A stretch of DNA of 64,000 bases from the NCBI GenBank assembly GCA_963736325.1, contig CAVTOG010000011.1, positions 496,001 through 560,000 of the forward strand, in the 5' to 3' direction. The notes beneath the pieces were generated by a model. The model made no database searches, was not told the origin of the DNA, and saw nothing but the letters and a program-made list of their open reading frames with translations. The stretch is from Actinoallomurus sp963736325 (GTDB lineage: Bacteria > Actinomycetota > Actinomycetes > Streptosporangiales > Streptosporangiaceae). The translations under genes were made by a program, and so were the position numbers. Shown in pieces: positions 31,851 through 42,100 of the stretch (position 1 is the stretch's first letter; each line of letters opens with the position of its first letter).

Positions 31851-31993
31851 CCCAAATGAGAGTCGGCGGCCGGTAAATAGCGCGCCCCATGAATGGACGT
31901 AAACCCTTACGCGCCAAGCCTCAACTTGAAGAGGCCGGACACTTTCTCAACTACTATTCGCAGGCAATTGATCACCCTCGGAGATAGCCGAGG
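31851..31993. other. Intergenic region between aminotransferase and PKS2
   Basis: This 143-bp gap is relatively AT-rich. A 6-bp stem (CCTCGG-N6-CCGAGG, 31976-31993) abuts the aminotransferase stop and may be a weak terminator. The ribosome site of PKS2 is poor. A promoter for PKS2 is possible here but not identifiable. Confidence 0.4.
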
Positions 31994-33283
31994 TCAGGCA
32001 CACAGTTTCATGAAGCTTTCTTCGATCCTCGTGAGGATGTCGGTGACGTGACGGAGCCGTAGTGGATCGTCGGCATGCAGGGTCGCCCACTGCTGCTCAG
32101 CTGTTTCACCGTAGAGCTGCCCTGTCGCGGCCTTGAACCGCAGCGCGTGCACGTCATCGCCGAGATCGTGGCCGGCCAGCAGCGCGATGCCGAACTCGTC
32201 CAGCAACTGGCTTTGCAATGAGACCGAGTCCGTGATGGCCCTCCGCGCGAGCACCTCGCGCATCGGCTCGAAGTCCGGATAGACGTAGAAGCCACCGGTC
32301 GGCGGGCGGCAGACGGCGCCGGCGCCGACCGCGCACCGGTACACCGCCCGTGCCAGTGTTCCGTGCAGCCGGGTGACGTCCGCGAGGTGTTCGAGGAGCT
32401 CGGGAGGCTCGTCGTAGGCGTACGCCGCGACCTCCTGCATCGGGCTGGCCAGCGTGGACCAGACCTCGCTGGCGAACGCCGTGACGGCGTCACGGATCTG
32501 GCGTCCCCAGGTGCCCTCGGGGAACCGCGCGACGCCGATTCGCCAGCCGCCGAGCGCGTGGCTCTTGCTCAGCCCGGTGGTCACCACGGTGCGTTCCGGC
32601 GCCACCTCCGCTGGGCTCAGCACCGATCTCTCCGGGTCGTGCACGGTGTCCCGGTAGATCTCATCGGAGATGATGAGCAGGTCCTCCTCCTCGGCGATCG
32701 CGCAGATCTCGCGCACGAGCGCCGGTGACGCGAGCGTCCCGGTCGGGTTGTCGGGGAGGGTGAGGAGGAGGATCCGCGGGTCGTGGCCGCCCGCCCGCCC
32801 GGCACGAATGGTCGCGCGCAGCGCGGTGGGCTCGGGCACACCGCCGCATTCATCCGGGATCGGGATGCCCCAGGCCGTCTTGCCCGCCAGCTCGGCCTGC
32901 GGCGCGTAGGTGTTCCAGCAGGGGCGAGGCATCAGCACGTCGCCGGGGACCGCTTTGTGCAGGGCGAACAGCAGCGGCTTGCTGCCGGGCGCGACGATCA
33001 CCTGGTCCGGCCCGGTCGGCATCCGGCGGCGCGTGAAGTAGCCCGCGACCGCCCGCCGGACCGACGCGTCACCCGCGACCGGGGCGTACGCGTTCCGTTC
33101 GGCTCCCGCGGTGAGCCGCTCCAGCAGCGGAGGGAAGACCGGCAGCCGCGCCTCGCCGAACCCGAGGTGGACGATCGACTCGCCGGAGGCCCGGCGTTGG
33201 GCGACCAGTTGGTTGAGGGCCAGGTTGGGCGATATTCCGCGGGGCGGGACTCCACGGAGGGCAGTGATCCGGCCGGCGCTCAC
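31994..33283 (-). CDS. PLP-dependent aminotransferase, fold type I (class I/II)
   Basis: A 429-residue protein starting GTG at 33283 with GGAG 8 nt upstream, 30 bp after the adenylation gene, so the two are very probably co-transcribed and coupled. Family features: an N-terminal HLGFGEARLPVF segment, PGSKPLLFAL for phosphate binding, DNPTG, the ISDEIYRD strand carrying the Asp that contacts the pyridine nitrogen, the PLP lysine K240 in TTGLSKSHALGGWRIGV, and an Arg-containing LRFKAA near the C-terminus. This is the aspartate/aromatic aminotransferase superfamily, cytosolic, usually moving an amino group between an amino acid and a 2-oxo acid. Its position beside the starter-activating enzyme suggests that it makes the unusual amino-acid starter or another building block. 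The substrate cannot be read from the sequence. Confidence 0.92.
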   Translation of the reverse strand: MSAGRITALRGVPPRGISPNLALNQLVAQRRASGESIVHLGFGEARLPVFPPLLERLTAGAERNAYAPVAGDASVRRAVAGYFTRRRMPTGPDQVIVAPGSKPLLFALHKAVPGDVLMPRPCWNTYAPQAELAGKTAWGIPIPDECGGVPEPTALRATIRAGRAGGHDPRILLLTLPDNPTGTLASPALVREICAIAEEEDLLIISDEIYRDTVHDPERSVLSPAEVAPERTVVTTGLSKSHALGGWRIGVARFPEGTWGRQIRDAVTAFASEVWSTLASPMQEVAAYAYDEPPELLEHLADVTRLHGTLARAVYRCAVGAGAVCRPPTGGFYVYPDFEPMREVLARRAITDSVSLQSQLLDEFGIALLAGHDLGDDVHALRFKAATGQLYGETAEQQWATLHADDPLRLRHVTDILTRIEESFMKLCA

Positions 33284-33313
33284 GCCGCGCTCTCCGGGGG
33301 AATCACGGTGTTC

Positions 33314-34909
33314 TCAGGCATGGTCGACTCCGAACCGTGCCGCCAGCGCGGTCCGGTCGACCTTCCCGTGCTGGGTGACGGGAAGCTCTTCGAGAACGTG
33401 CAATTCCTGGGGAACCATGTAGCCGGGAAGCGCCTCCATGCAGAAGGCGCGCAATTCCATTTTGTCGAACGCCCGCGCCTGCGACTCCATGACCAGGAAT
33501 GCGCTCAGCACCGGCTCCTCATCGGCACGGGGCAGCAACACGGCGGCCGAGGCGGCGATGCCGGGGAACGCCAGCAGCCGACGCTCGATCTCGCCGAGCT
33601 CGACCCGGTTACCGCGGACCTGCACCTGCGAGTCGGCGCGGCCGCAGAAGTACAGTTCGCCGTGCTCGCCCTGGTAGGCGAGGTCGCCGGTGCGCAGCAC
33701 GACCTGCCCGGATTGCCGGTTGAGCGGATCCGGCACCAGGGCCGCGCTGCTGGCCTCTGGTTCGTCCCAGTAGCCGGTGAACAGCGCGGGGCTGCGCAGA
33801 TAGATCTCGCCGACGGCATTGGGCCTTTCGAGCGGCCTTCCGTTCTCGTCCACGATCATCATCTCGGCCCCGGGGTGGGCGAATCCGATCGAGAGCCGCT
33901 CCAAGTCATCGGGAATGGGGTTCGGCACGTCCGTGAACGAACACGCCATCGACTCGGTGGCCCCGTAACAGTTGACGATGCGCGCCTTGGGCAGGAGGCG
34001 CTGGAGGTGCCGCAGCTCGGGCAGCGGGAAGTCCTCGCCGCAGAAGAGGATGCCCCCCAGCCGTTCGAGCCCGGCGAGCAGCTCGGGCTCTTTCCGTAGC
34101 GTCGAGCGCCAGATCGACGGCACACCGTTGACGTGGGTGACCTCCGCGTCATCCAGGAAGCGCATGAACCGCCTGGGGAACTGCAGCCGCTCCCGCGGTA
34201 CGGGCACCACGGCGGCTCCGCTGCCGAGCGCGAGGCCGATGTCCAGGAGGGAGAAGTCGAACTGGAGCGGCGAGGTCGTGGCGACGCGATCCGCGCTGGT
34301 GACGATGCCGTGCTGCAGCATCCCCCGGTAGAACGAGGTGACCCCGCGGTGGCTCATCACCACGCCCTTGGGCCGGCCGGTCGTCCCCGAAGTGAAGATG
34401 ATGTAGGCCGTGTCGGTGGCGGTGACCTCCCGCCGATGCCGGGTTCGCGGCGCGGGCGGGCGCTCCAGGCGCAGCCCGTCCTCGCCGAATCGCGCGGTGC
34501 CGACCTGCTCCGGGATGCCCTCCCGGCGTCCGCTCTCGGTCTGCAGATGCAGGGCGGGTTCGGTCGTGCCGATGATCGACATCAGCCGCTGCGCGGGTGT
34601 CTCCGGACTCACCGGAACGAACGTCAACCCGAGCGAGGAGCAGGCCAGGAACATCGCGATGGCCGAGGCCGAGGTGTCCGACTCCAGGATGCAGCGATCG
34701 CCGACGTCAAGACCCAGCTCGTCGAGGGAGACCATGTAGTCGTGGACCTGGCGTTCGAGCTGCCGGTAGGTCACGACCTTCAGACCGTCGTCCGTCGGCT
34801 GGATTACCGCCGGCCGTTCAGGCGTTGTCTTCACGCTCGCCAGCATGAATTCGTGCATGTTCTCGACTGAGCTGTGCACGCGGGTCGAACCTTCTCGTTT
34901 CAGGCTCAC
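33314..34909 (-). CDS. Free-standing adenylation (AMP-forming amino acid ligase) enzyme
   Basis: A 531-residue ANL-superfamily adenylating enzyme without carrier or condensation domain. GTG 34909 is preferred because AGGGGA lies 7 nt upstream; an in-frame GTG at 34978 has no such site. Motifs: IIFTSGTTGRPKG near residue 170, LQFDFSLLDI at the position of the amino-group-binding Asp, NCYGATES, RTGDLAY, RGNRVELGEIE, and the catalytic Lys in QHGKVDRTAL near the C-terminus. The FDFS segment suggests recognition of an alpha- or beta-amino group. Its neighbours are an aminotransferase and, divergently, a VinK-like acyltransferase, which is the arrangement expected for loading an amino-acid starter onto a carrier protein. 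No free-standing carrier protein is in the window. It could alternatively serve the NRPS1 carrier domain that lacks its own adenylation domain. Confidence 0.9.
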   Translation of the reverse strand: MSLKREGSTRVHSSVENMHEFMLASVKTTPERPAVIQPTDDGLKVVTYRQLERQVHDYMVSLDELGLDVGDRCILESDTSASAIAMFLACSSLGLTFVPVSPETPAQRLMSIIGTTEPALHLQTESGRREGIPEQVGTARFGEDGLRLERPPAPRTRHRREVTATDTAYIIFTSGTTGRPKGVVMSHRGVTSFYRGMLQHGIVTSADRVATTSPLQFDFSLLDIGLALGSGAAVVPVPRERLQFPRRFMRFLDDAEVTHVNGVPSIWRSTLRKEPELLAGLERLGGILFCGEDFPLPELRHLQRLLPKARIVNCYGATESMACSFTDVPNPIPDDLERLSIGFAHPGAEMMIVDENGRPLERPNAVGEIYLRSPALFTGYWDEPEASSAALVPDPLNRQSGQVVLRTGDLAYQGEHGELYFCGRADSQVQVRGNRVELGEIERRLLAFPGIAASAAVLLPRADEEPVLSAFLVMESQARAFDKMELRAFCMEALPGYMVPQELHVLEELPVTQHGKVDRTALAARFGVDHA

Positions 34910-34916
34910 GTGGACG

Positions 34917-34922
34917 TCCCCT
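34917..34922 (-). promoter_or_regulatory. Ribosome binding site AGGGGA of the adenylation enzyme
   Basis: On the minus strand AGGGGA is followed by 7 nt and then GTG at 34909. This decides the start against the upstream GTG at 34978. Confidence 0.7.
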
Positions 34923-35142
34923 GGGCCATTGATGCCTCGCCTACTGAGTTGGCCAACAAACGACACAACTCTTAACACGGTCGGATCTGGGGCGGCAAGA
35001 CGCCTTCGCGACCAAATGAAATCAGGGGGTCGTTAGGGGGCGAAAGCCGGTTCGCGCGCCACCGATTAAAGAGGTTCTCGCGCGCGATGCCTAGCAGACA
35101 GCCTGATGAGTGTAACGTCACGTTGCGAAAACCAACGTGCAC

Positions 35143-35148
35143 GGAAGG
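35143..35148 (+). promoter_or_regulatory. Ribosome binding site GGAAGG of the acyltransferase
   Basis: GGAAGG is followed by 8 nt and the GTG at 35157. The upstream in-frame ATG at 35106 has no comparable site and would add 17 residues unlike the family. Confidence 0.7.
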
Positions 35149-35156
35149 GCGGATAC

Positions 35157-36113
35157 GTGAGCGCCGACTCTCAGACAGATACCGCGATCGTCTTTCCCGG
35201 GATGGGTCCGACGACTTTTGCGGATCTGGCGAAGTTCATGCTGATGAATCCTTTCGCGCGCAAGCTGACAAAGACGGCGGACGAGGTTCTCGGATATTCC
35301 CTCATCGACCGTTACCGCGAGACAGACGGCGACTACACCGAGTTCTCTCAGGTCTCTTTCATGGTGACCTGTCTCGCCTTGGCCGAATGGGCCGAGGACG
35401 CACTCGGCATGCGGCCGGATGTCTGCGCGGGACCGAGTTTCGGCGGCCGTGCCGCCGCCGTCTACTCCGGCGGGCTGGCCTTCTCCGAGGCCGTCCGGAT
35501 GGCCGCCCGGTGGGCCAACTGCGTGGACGAGTACTTCGCCCATGAGCACACGAACCTGGTGACGCAGTCCTTCCTGCGTACCCCGGAAGACTCCCTCGCG
35601 GAGGTGCTGCGGGAGCTCGACGAGCAAGGCGAGTGGTACGACATCTCCTGCTACATCGACCACGACATCTACCTGCTGTCCCTGCGTGAGGAACGGCTGG
35701 ACTGGCTGAACCAGCGGCTGCGCGCGATCGGCGGGTTGCCGGTGTACGCCATGCGCCCTCCCATGCACTCGGGTGCGTTCGGCCCGCTCCGCGACAAGGT
35801 GGAAGAAGAGGTCTTCGGCGAGCTGACCTTCACCGACCCCAAGATCCCGGTCATCGCGGATCAGGACGGAAGCCTGGTGGACTCCGGCGCCGGTCTTCGA
35901 AAGATGCTGCTGGACGGGTTCGTACGGCCGGTTCGGTGGCCGAACGTCGTGGCCACGCTGAAGCAGATGAACGTCGGAAAGCTGTACGTCTCCGGCCGGG
36001 ACAGCCTGTTCGGGCGCGTCGCGATCACCACCCAGAACTTCGAGGTCGTGCCGGTCGCACCGGCGACGGCCCTCCAGCCCCGCCGCCGGAACGCGGTCGC
36101 TCAATCGTCCTGA
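35157..36113 (+). CDS. Free-standing acyltransferase, VinK-like (starter transfer to loading ACP)
   Basis: The only plus-strand gene: 318 residues from GTG 35157. It has the acyltransferase fold: IVFPGMGP at the N-terminus, the nucleophile Ser94 in GPSFGG, and His204 in PPMHSGAF. The motifs differ from malonyl-CoA transferases (GHSxGE and HAFH) and fit, from my knowledge of the family, the VinK group of beta-amino-acid macrolactam pathways. There the enzyme moves an amino-acyl or dipeptidyl group from a free-standing ACP to the PKS loading ACP. PKS1 has just such an N-terminal loading ACP. Databases often label these proteins ACP S-malonyltransferase, which would mislead here because every PKS module has its own AT. 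It is divergent from the adenylation gene and convergent with PKS1. A free-standing ACP and the amidohydrolase normally found with VinK are not in the window. Confidence 0.88.
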   Translation: MSADSQTDTAIVFPGMGPTTFADLAKFMLMNPFARKLTKTADEVLGYSLIDRYRETDGDYTEFSQVSFMVTCLALAEWAEDALGMRPDVCAGPSFGGRAAAVYSGGLAFSEAVRMAARWANCVDEYFAHEHTNLVTQSFLRTPEDSLAEVLRELDEQGEWYDISCYIDHDIYLLSLREERLDWLNQRLRAIGGLPVYAMRPPMHSGAFGPLRDKVEEEVFGELTFTDPKIPVIADQDGSLVDSGAGLRKMLLDGFVRPVRWPNVVATLKQMNVGKLYVSGRDSLFGRVAITTQNFEVVPVAPATALQPRRRNAVAQSS

Positions 36114-36116
36114 GTC

Positions 36117-36169
36117 GCTCGAACGAACAGCGGACCCGGCCGGCGGCCGGGTCCGCTGTTCGTTCGAGC
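36117..36169. terminator. Perfect bidirectional terminator hairpin, 25-bp stem
   Basis: The left arm is 36117-36141, the loop GGC and the right arm 36145-36169, without a mismatch. It fills the 66-bp gap between the convergent acyltransferase and PKS1 stops and should stop transcription from both sides. Confidence 0.92.
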
Positions 36170-36179
36170 CGATGGCCCG

Positions 36180-39100
36180 TCAGAGACCCTCTAGCTCATT
36201 GTCGAGAATCTCGAACATCTCCTCGGCGGTCGCCGCATTCAGTTCGGAACCGTCCGGCTCGTCTTTCGCTCCGTCGGTCCACTTAGCCGCCAGAGCACGC
36301 AGACGCAGAGCGATCCGTCCCTTCTCCCTCTCGTCCGTCACGCTCGATCCCAGGAGTTCTTCGAACTTGTCGAGTTCTTCCTCGATCGACGGCGGCGCGA
36401 GGTCGGGCATGAGCTCGGCCATCAGGTACCGGCACAGCGACAGTGTGTTCGGGTAGTCGAATATCAAGGTCGCCGGAAGCCGGAGACCGGTGAGCGCGCC
36501 CAGCCGATTGCGCAATTCGAGGGACGCCAGCGAATCCAGGCCGAGTTCGGTGAAGCTCCGCTCCGGCTCGATCGCGTCGGCACCGGAATGGCCGATCACG
36601 GCGGCGACGTGAATCTGCACGGACTTCATCAGCACACCATCACGCTCGCGCTGCGGTAGTCCGGCGAGGCGTTCGGAGAGCGGCTTCGTCTCGGCGGCCT
36701 CCGAGGCCCGCCGGTTCGGCACCCGGATCAGCGCCTGCAGGAGCGCCGGAATGGGCACCGACCTCGCCTGGGAACGCAGCCCTCGCAGATCCAGGCCCAT
36801 CGGCAGTACGACGGGTCGCGTCAGCCCCAGGGCGGTGTCGAAGAGCGCGAGGCCCTCGTCGGCAGTGAGCGGCCTCAGCCCGGATCTCGCCATGCGCTGC
36901 TGGTCGGCCTCTGCCAGCTTTCCGGCCATGCCGTCGGCTCCGCCCCAGGCTCCCCAGGCCAGGGAGATGGCGGGCAGGCCCAGTCCGTGCCGGTGGGTCG
37001 CCAGTGCGTCCAGGAAGACGTTGGCGGCGGCGTAGTTCGCCTGCCCCGAGGGGCTGTAGACGCCGGCGGCGGAGGAGAACAGCACGAACGCCGACAGGTC
37101 GAGCTCGGCGGTGAGTTCGTGCAGGTTCCACGCCGCGTCGACCTTCGGCCGCAGCACCCCGTCGACCCGTTCCGTCGTCAACGACGAGACCAGTCCGTCG
37201 TCCAGCACGCCCGCCGCGTGCACCACCGCGGTGAGCGGGTGAGCGGCCGGTACGCCCGCGAGCGCTTCGGCGAGCGCCTTCCTGTCGGCCGTGTCACAGG
37301 CGATCGAATCGACGGTGGCGCCCAGCTCGGCGAGTTCGTCCACCAGCTCGCCGGCACCACCTCGGCGGCTCAGCAGCATCAGGCGTCGTACGCCGTGTTC
37401 GGTGACGAGATGCCGCGCGACCAGCCTGCCGAGTGCGCCGGTCGCCCCGGTGACGAGGACGGTCCCGCCCGGCTCGAAGGCCGGCTTCTGATCCGTGTTC
37501 GCGGACCGGGGCGTCCGGGCCAGCCGCGACACGGTGGCCTCGCCGGCCCGCACCATCAGCTCGGGTTCGTCATGGCGGCCCGCTCGGGGCAGAGTCGCGG
37601 CAGAGGCGGGATGATCGTCGATGTCCACCAGCACGAACCTGCCGGGATTCTCCTCCTGGGCGGCCCGCACCAGCCCCCACACCGGGGCCTGCGTGAGGTC
37701 GACCCGGTCGCCACCGACCGTGACCGCTCCCCGGGTGACCACCACGAGCTTGGACGCCTCGAAGCGAGGCTCGTCGAGCCAAGCCCGCACCGTCTCCAGA
37801 ACCCGGTACAGAACCGCCCTGACGCCGCCGGGAACATCGCCGGAAGTCTCGGTGCCGCAGGGCAGGAGGACGAGATCAGGCACCGAACCCGCGGACGCGA
37901 TCGCGGCCAGGTCCGCATGGACCGGCCCGTCCAGGCCGAGACCATCGGTGCCCACGACAGCGTAGGAACCGACCTCCGCCAGTGCGGGCACTGACGCCCA
38001 TTCCACCTCGAAGAGGGAGTCGTGCAGGCTCGGACCGCTGAGTTGTTCGGCCGGGAGTGCTCGCAGCACGAGGGAGCCCACTGACGCGACGGGACGTCCT
38101 GTGGGGTCGGCCAGGTGCAGGGACGCCGTGTTGTCCGCGGTCTCTTCCAGGCGCACCCGCAACCCGGTCGCACCGACCGCATGCAACACAACACCCGACC
38201 ACGCGAACGGCAACGTCGGCTCGGTGGCGACACGCCCCATACCCAGACCGTGCAGTGCCGCGTCCAGCAACGCCGGATGCAACCCGAACCCATCCGCCGA
38301 CGTGTCCTCGGGCAGCGCGACCTCGGCGAACACCTCACCACCACGCCGCCACGCCGCGCGTACGCCCTGGAAGACCGGCCCGTAGGACAGCCCGGTCTGG
38401 GCCATGTCGTCATACAGTCCCGTGATGTCGATCGGTTCGGCGCCGGACGGGGGCCACTGGGTCAGGTCGAACGACGGCGTCGCCGGAGCGGGTGCCAGCA
38501 CGCCTTCGCCATGGCGGGTCCACGGCTCACCCGTCTGGCCTGCGCGGGAGCGGATGATCACGCGTCGGCGGCCGTGCTCATCGGCCTGCTCGGCCACCAC
38601 CTGCACCTGCACCGCGTCGCGCTCGCCGAGAACGAGCGGCGCTTCCAAGACCAGTTCTTCCAGGTGACCGGCGCCGATCTCGTCTCCGGCGCGGATCGCC
38701 ATCTCGACGAAGGCCGTCCCGGGCAGCAGGACCGTACCGGCGACCACGTGATCGGCGAGCCAGGGGTGGGAGCGGAGTGACAAGCGTCCGGTCAGCAATA
38801 CGCCGTCGGAGTCCGGAAGGGCCACGGCAGCGCTCAAGAGCGGATGGTTCGCGGGTTCCTGGCCTAGTTCTGAGGCGTCGCCGGATGACGCGGGCGCGTC
38901 GAGCCAGTACCGCTGGTGCTGGAACGCGTAGGTCGGCAGATCGACCCGGTGGCCACCCCGGCCGGCGAAGAACGCTCCCCAATCGACCTCATGGCCGCGC
39001 GTGTGAATACGACCCAGCGCCGATACTGCGGTGTGCTCCTCGTCCCGGTCGCGGCGCAGCAACGCCACCAGCGCGGCGTCGTCTTCGCCCACGGTGTCAC

Positions 39101-42100
39101 CGGCCATCGCGGTCAGCGCCCCGTCCGGGCCCGCCTCCACGAACATTCCGACGCCTTCGCCGCGCAAGGTCTCCACGACATCGCCGAACCGTACGGCTTC
39201 GCGGACCTGACGGACCCAGTAGGCCGGGTCGGTCAGCTCACTCGTTGCCAGACGACCCGTGACTCCCGACACCACGCCGATGGCCGGTTCGGCGTAGGAG
39301 ACCCTCTCGGCCACCGCCGCGAACTCAGCGAGCATCGGCTCGACCAAGGATGAGTGGAAGGCATGCGAGACCCGCAACCGCCGGACCCGTACCCCACGGC
39401 CCTCGAACTCCGTCACCACAGCGGCCACGGCGGCTTCCGGACCAGAGACCACGACCTGGGACGGCCCGTTCACCGCAGCGACATCCACCCCATCCAGCAA
39501 GGGACGGACCACGTCCTCGGTAGCGCCGATCGCCGCCATCGCACCACCGGTCGGCAGCGCCTGCATCAACCGGCCGCGAGCCGCCACCAACGCGGCAGCG
39601 TCCGGCAACGACCACACACCAGCCACGTGAGCGGCAGCGAGCTCACCGATCGAATGACCAGCCACGAAATCCGGAGCGATCCCCCACGACTCCAACGAGA
39701 CGGAACAACGCCACCTCAATGGCGAACAACGCCGTCTGCGTGTAAGCCGTCTGGTCCAGCAAGTCCGCGTCACCGGAGATGACGTCACGGATCGGACGGT
39801 CCACGTGCTCGTCCAGCACCGCGCACACCGCATCGAACGCGGAGGCGAAAGTCGGGAACGCCTCGTACAAGCCACGGCCCATCCCGAGGCGCTGCGCGCC
39901 CTGACCGGTGAACAACACCGCCAGCTTTCCACTGGTGGTGTTCTCACCGCCGGCCGTGGCCAACTCGGCCAGGAGCTCCTCCCGCGTGGAACCCGCGACG
40001 ACGGCCCGATACGGCAGGTGCGCTCGTGAGGTCGCCAGCGAGAAACCCACATCCAACGGATCGAGGTCAGGACGGCCCGCCACGAAGTCCCGCAACCGGG
40101 CCACCTGTCCGGACAGTGCCTCGGCCGACCGCGCCGACACCATCCACGGCACCACCGACCCGAGCTCGGGCCCCGCCTCATCGGCGTCGACGGTGGGGGG
40201 CTCTTCCAGAATGACGTGGGCGTTCGTGCCGCTGAAGCCGAATGAGGAGATCCCGGCCCGGCGCGGCTTGCCCGCCGTCGGCCACGGTCGTGTCTCGGCC
40301 AGTACCTCTACGTTGCCCGCGGACCAGTCCACATGCGAAGACGGCGCGTCGACGTGCAGCGACTTCGGCAGCGCCTCGTGCCGCATCGCCTCCACCATCT
40401 TGATCACACCCGCGACACCCGCAGCCGCCTGTGTGTGACCGATGTTGGATTTCACCGAGCCCACCCACAACGGGGTGTCACGGTCTTGTCCATAGGTGGC
40501 GAGGAGCGCTTGGGCCTCGATCGGGTCGCCCAGCTTCGTGCCGGTGCCGTGGGCCTCGACCACGTCGACATCCGCGGCCGACAGACCGGCGCTCGCCAAC
40601 GCCTGGCGGATGACCCGCTGTTGTGAGGGGCCGTTCGGTGCGGTGAGTCCGTTGGATGCGCCGTCCTGGTTGATCGCCGAGCCTCGTAGCACCGCGAAGA
40701 TCCGGTGACCGTTGCGCTGGGCGTCGGAGAGGCGCTCGACCACCAGGATGCCGACGCCTTCGGACCAGGCGGTTCCGTCCGCCGCGTCCGCGAACGCCTT
40801 GCAACGCCCGTTCGCGGCCAGCCCACGCTGGCGTGAGAAGTCGACGAACGTACTGGGGGTGGCCATCACCGTGACGCCGCCGGCCAACGCGAGCGAGCAT
40901 TCACCCGACCGCAGTGCTTGTCCTGCCAGGTGCAAGGCCACGAGGGACGAGGAACAGGCCGTGTCCACCGACACCGCCGGGCCCTCCAGACCGAACGTGT
41001 AGGAGATGCGCCCCGAGGCGACGCCGCCGGAGCCACCTGTTCCGAGGTAGCCCTCGACGCCGTCAGTGGCGACGGCATGCTGGGCGTAGTCGTGGTAGAT
41101 GACTCCCGCGTACACGCCGGTACGGGACCCGCGGAGCGTGGCCGGGTCGATGCCGGCGCTCTCGAACGCCTCCCACGAGGCCTCCAGCAGCAACCGCTGT
41201 TGAGGGTCCATCGCCACCGCCTCGCGCGGTGAGATGCCGAAGAAAGCAGGATCGAACTCGGCCGCGTCGTAGAGGAACCCGCCCTCACGCACGTAGCTCT
41301 TCCCAACAGCACCGGGATCGGGGTCGTACAGGTCCTCGTCCCAGCCCCGATCGGCGGGGAAGCCTGCCATCGCGTCCCCGCCACGATCGAGTAGCCGCCA
41401 CAGCTCCTCGGGGGAGGACACGCCGCCGGGGAACCGGCAGCTCATCCCCACGATGACGATCGGGTCATCGGAAACGGCGACCGGTGCGACGGCCTCGCCG
41501 GTCATGGGCTGTTCGCCGAGGAGTTCGGTGCGGATGAAGGCGGCGAGTTCCGCCGGGGAGGGGTAGTCGAAGATCAGTGTTGCGGGGAGGCGGAGTTCGG
41601 TCTCGCCGGCCAGCCGGTTGCGGAGTTCCAGCGCGATCAGTGAGTCGACGCCGGCTTCGCGGAAGGAGCGGTCGATGTCGACGTTCTCGGCGTTCGAGTG
41701 GCCGAGTACGACGGCGACGTTCCTTCGGACCAGTTCCACCACCTCGGCGGACGCCTCGGCGACCGGGAGGGCCGCCAACCGGGCGGCGAGTCCTTCACTC
41801 TGCTGGGTGTTGCCCGCGACGCGCCGTCCCGGTGCCGCGCCGACCAGGCCTCGCAGCAACGCGGGGACCGGACCGTTGCGGAGCCTCTTGGTGTCCAGGC
41901 GTACTGGCAGCAGCAGCGCTTCACCGGCCGACTCGGCTGCGTCGAACAGCGCCAACCCGACCTCATCCGACAGCGCGATGACCCCGTCACGGGCGATCCG
42001 TTCCCGGTCGGTGGCGTCCAGGCCGGCGGTCATCGTGCTGGTCCGCTCCCACAAACCCCACGCCAGCGAGATCGCAGGCAGCCCGAGGCCGCGCCGATAC

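Larger units (their letters stand above)
34910..35156. promoter_or_regulatory. Divergent promoter region of adenylation enzyme and acyltransferase
   Basis: This 247-bp gap separates two divergently transcribed starter-unit genes, so it must hold promoters for both. It is AT-richer than its surroundings. A short palindrome AACGT-C-ACGTT at 35114-35124 lies about 33 bp before the acyltransferase start and could be an operator. No -35/-10 boxes can be assigned with confidence. Confidence 0.5.

Noticed and set aside
35157..36113. Trans-AT polyketide synthase system
   Set aside because: Every PKS module has its own AT with a clear malonyl or methylmalonyl signature, and the free AT has atypical active-site motifs. 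A starter-transfer role fits better.
39698..40181. An apparent separate gene starting at 40181
   Set aside because: Its N-terminal residues are out-of-frame AT sequence; the real gene continues from PKS1 module 3 through the frameshift.
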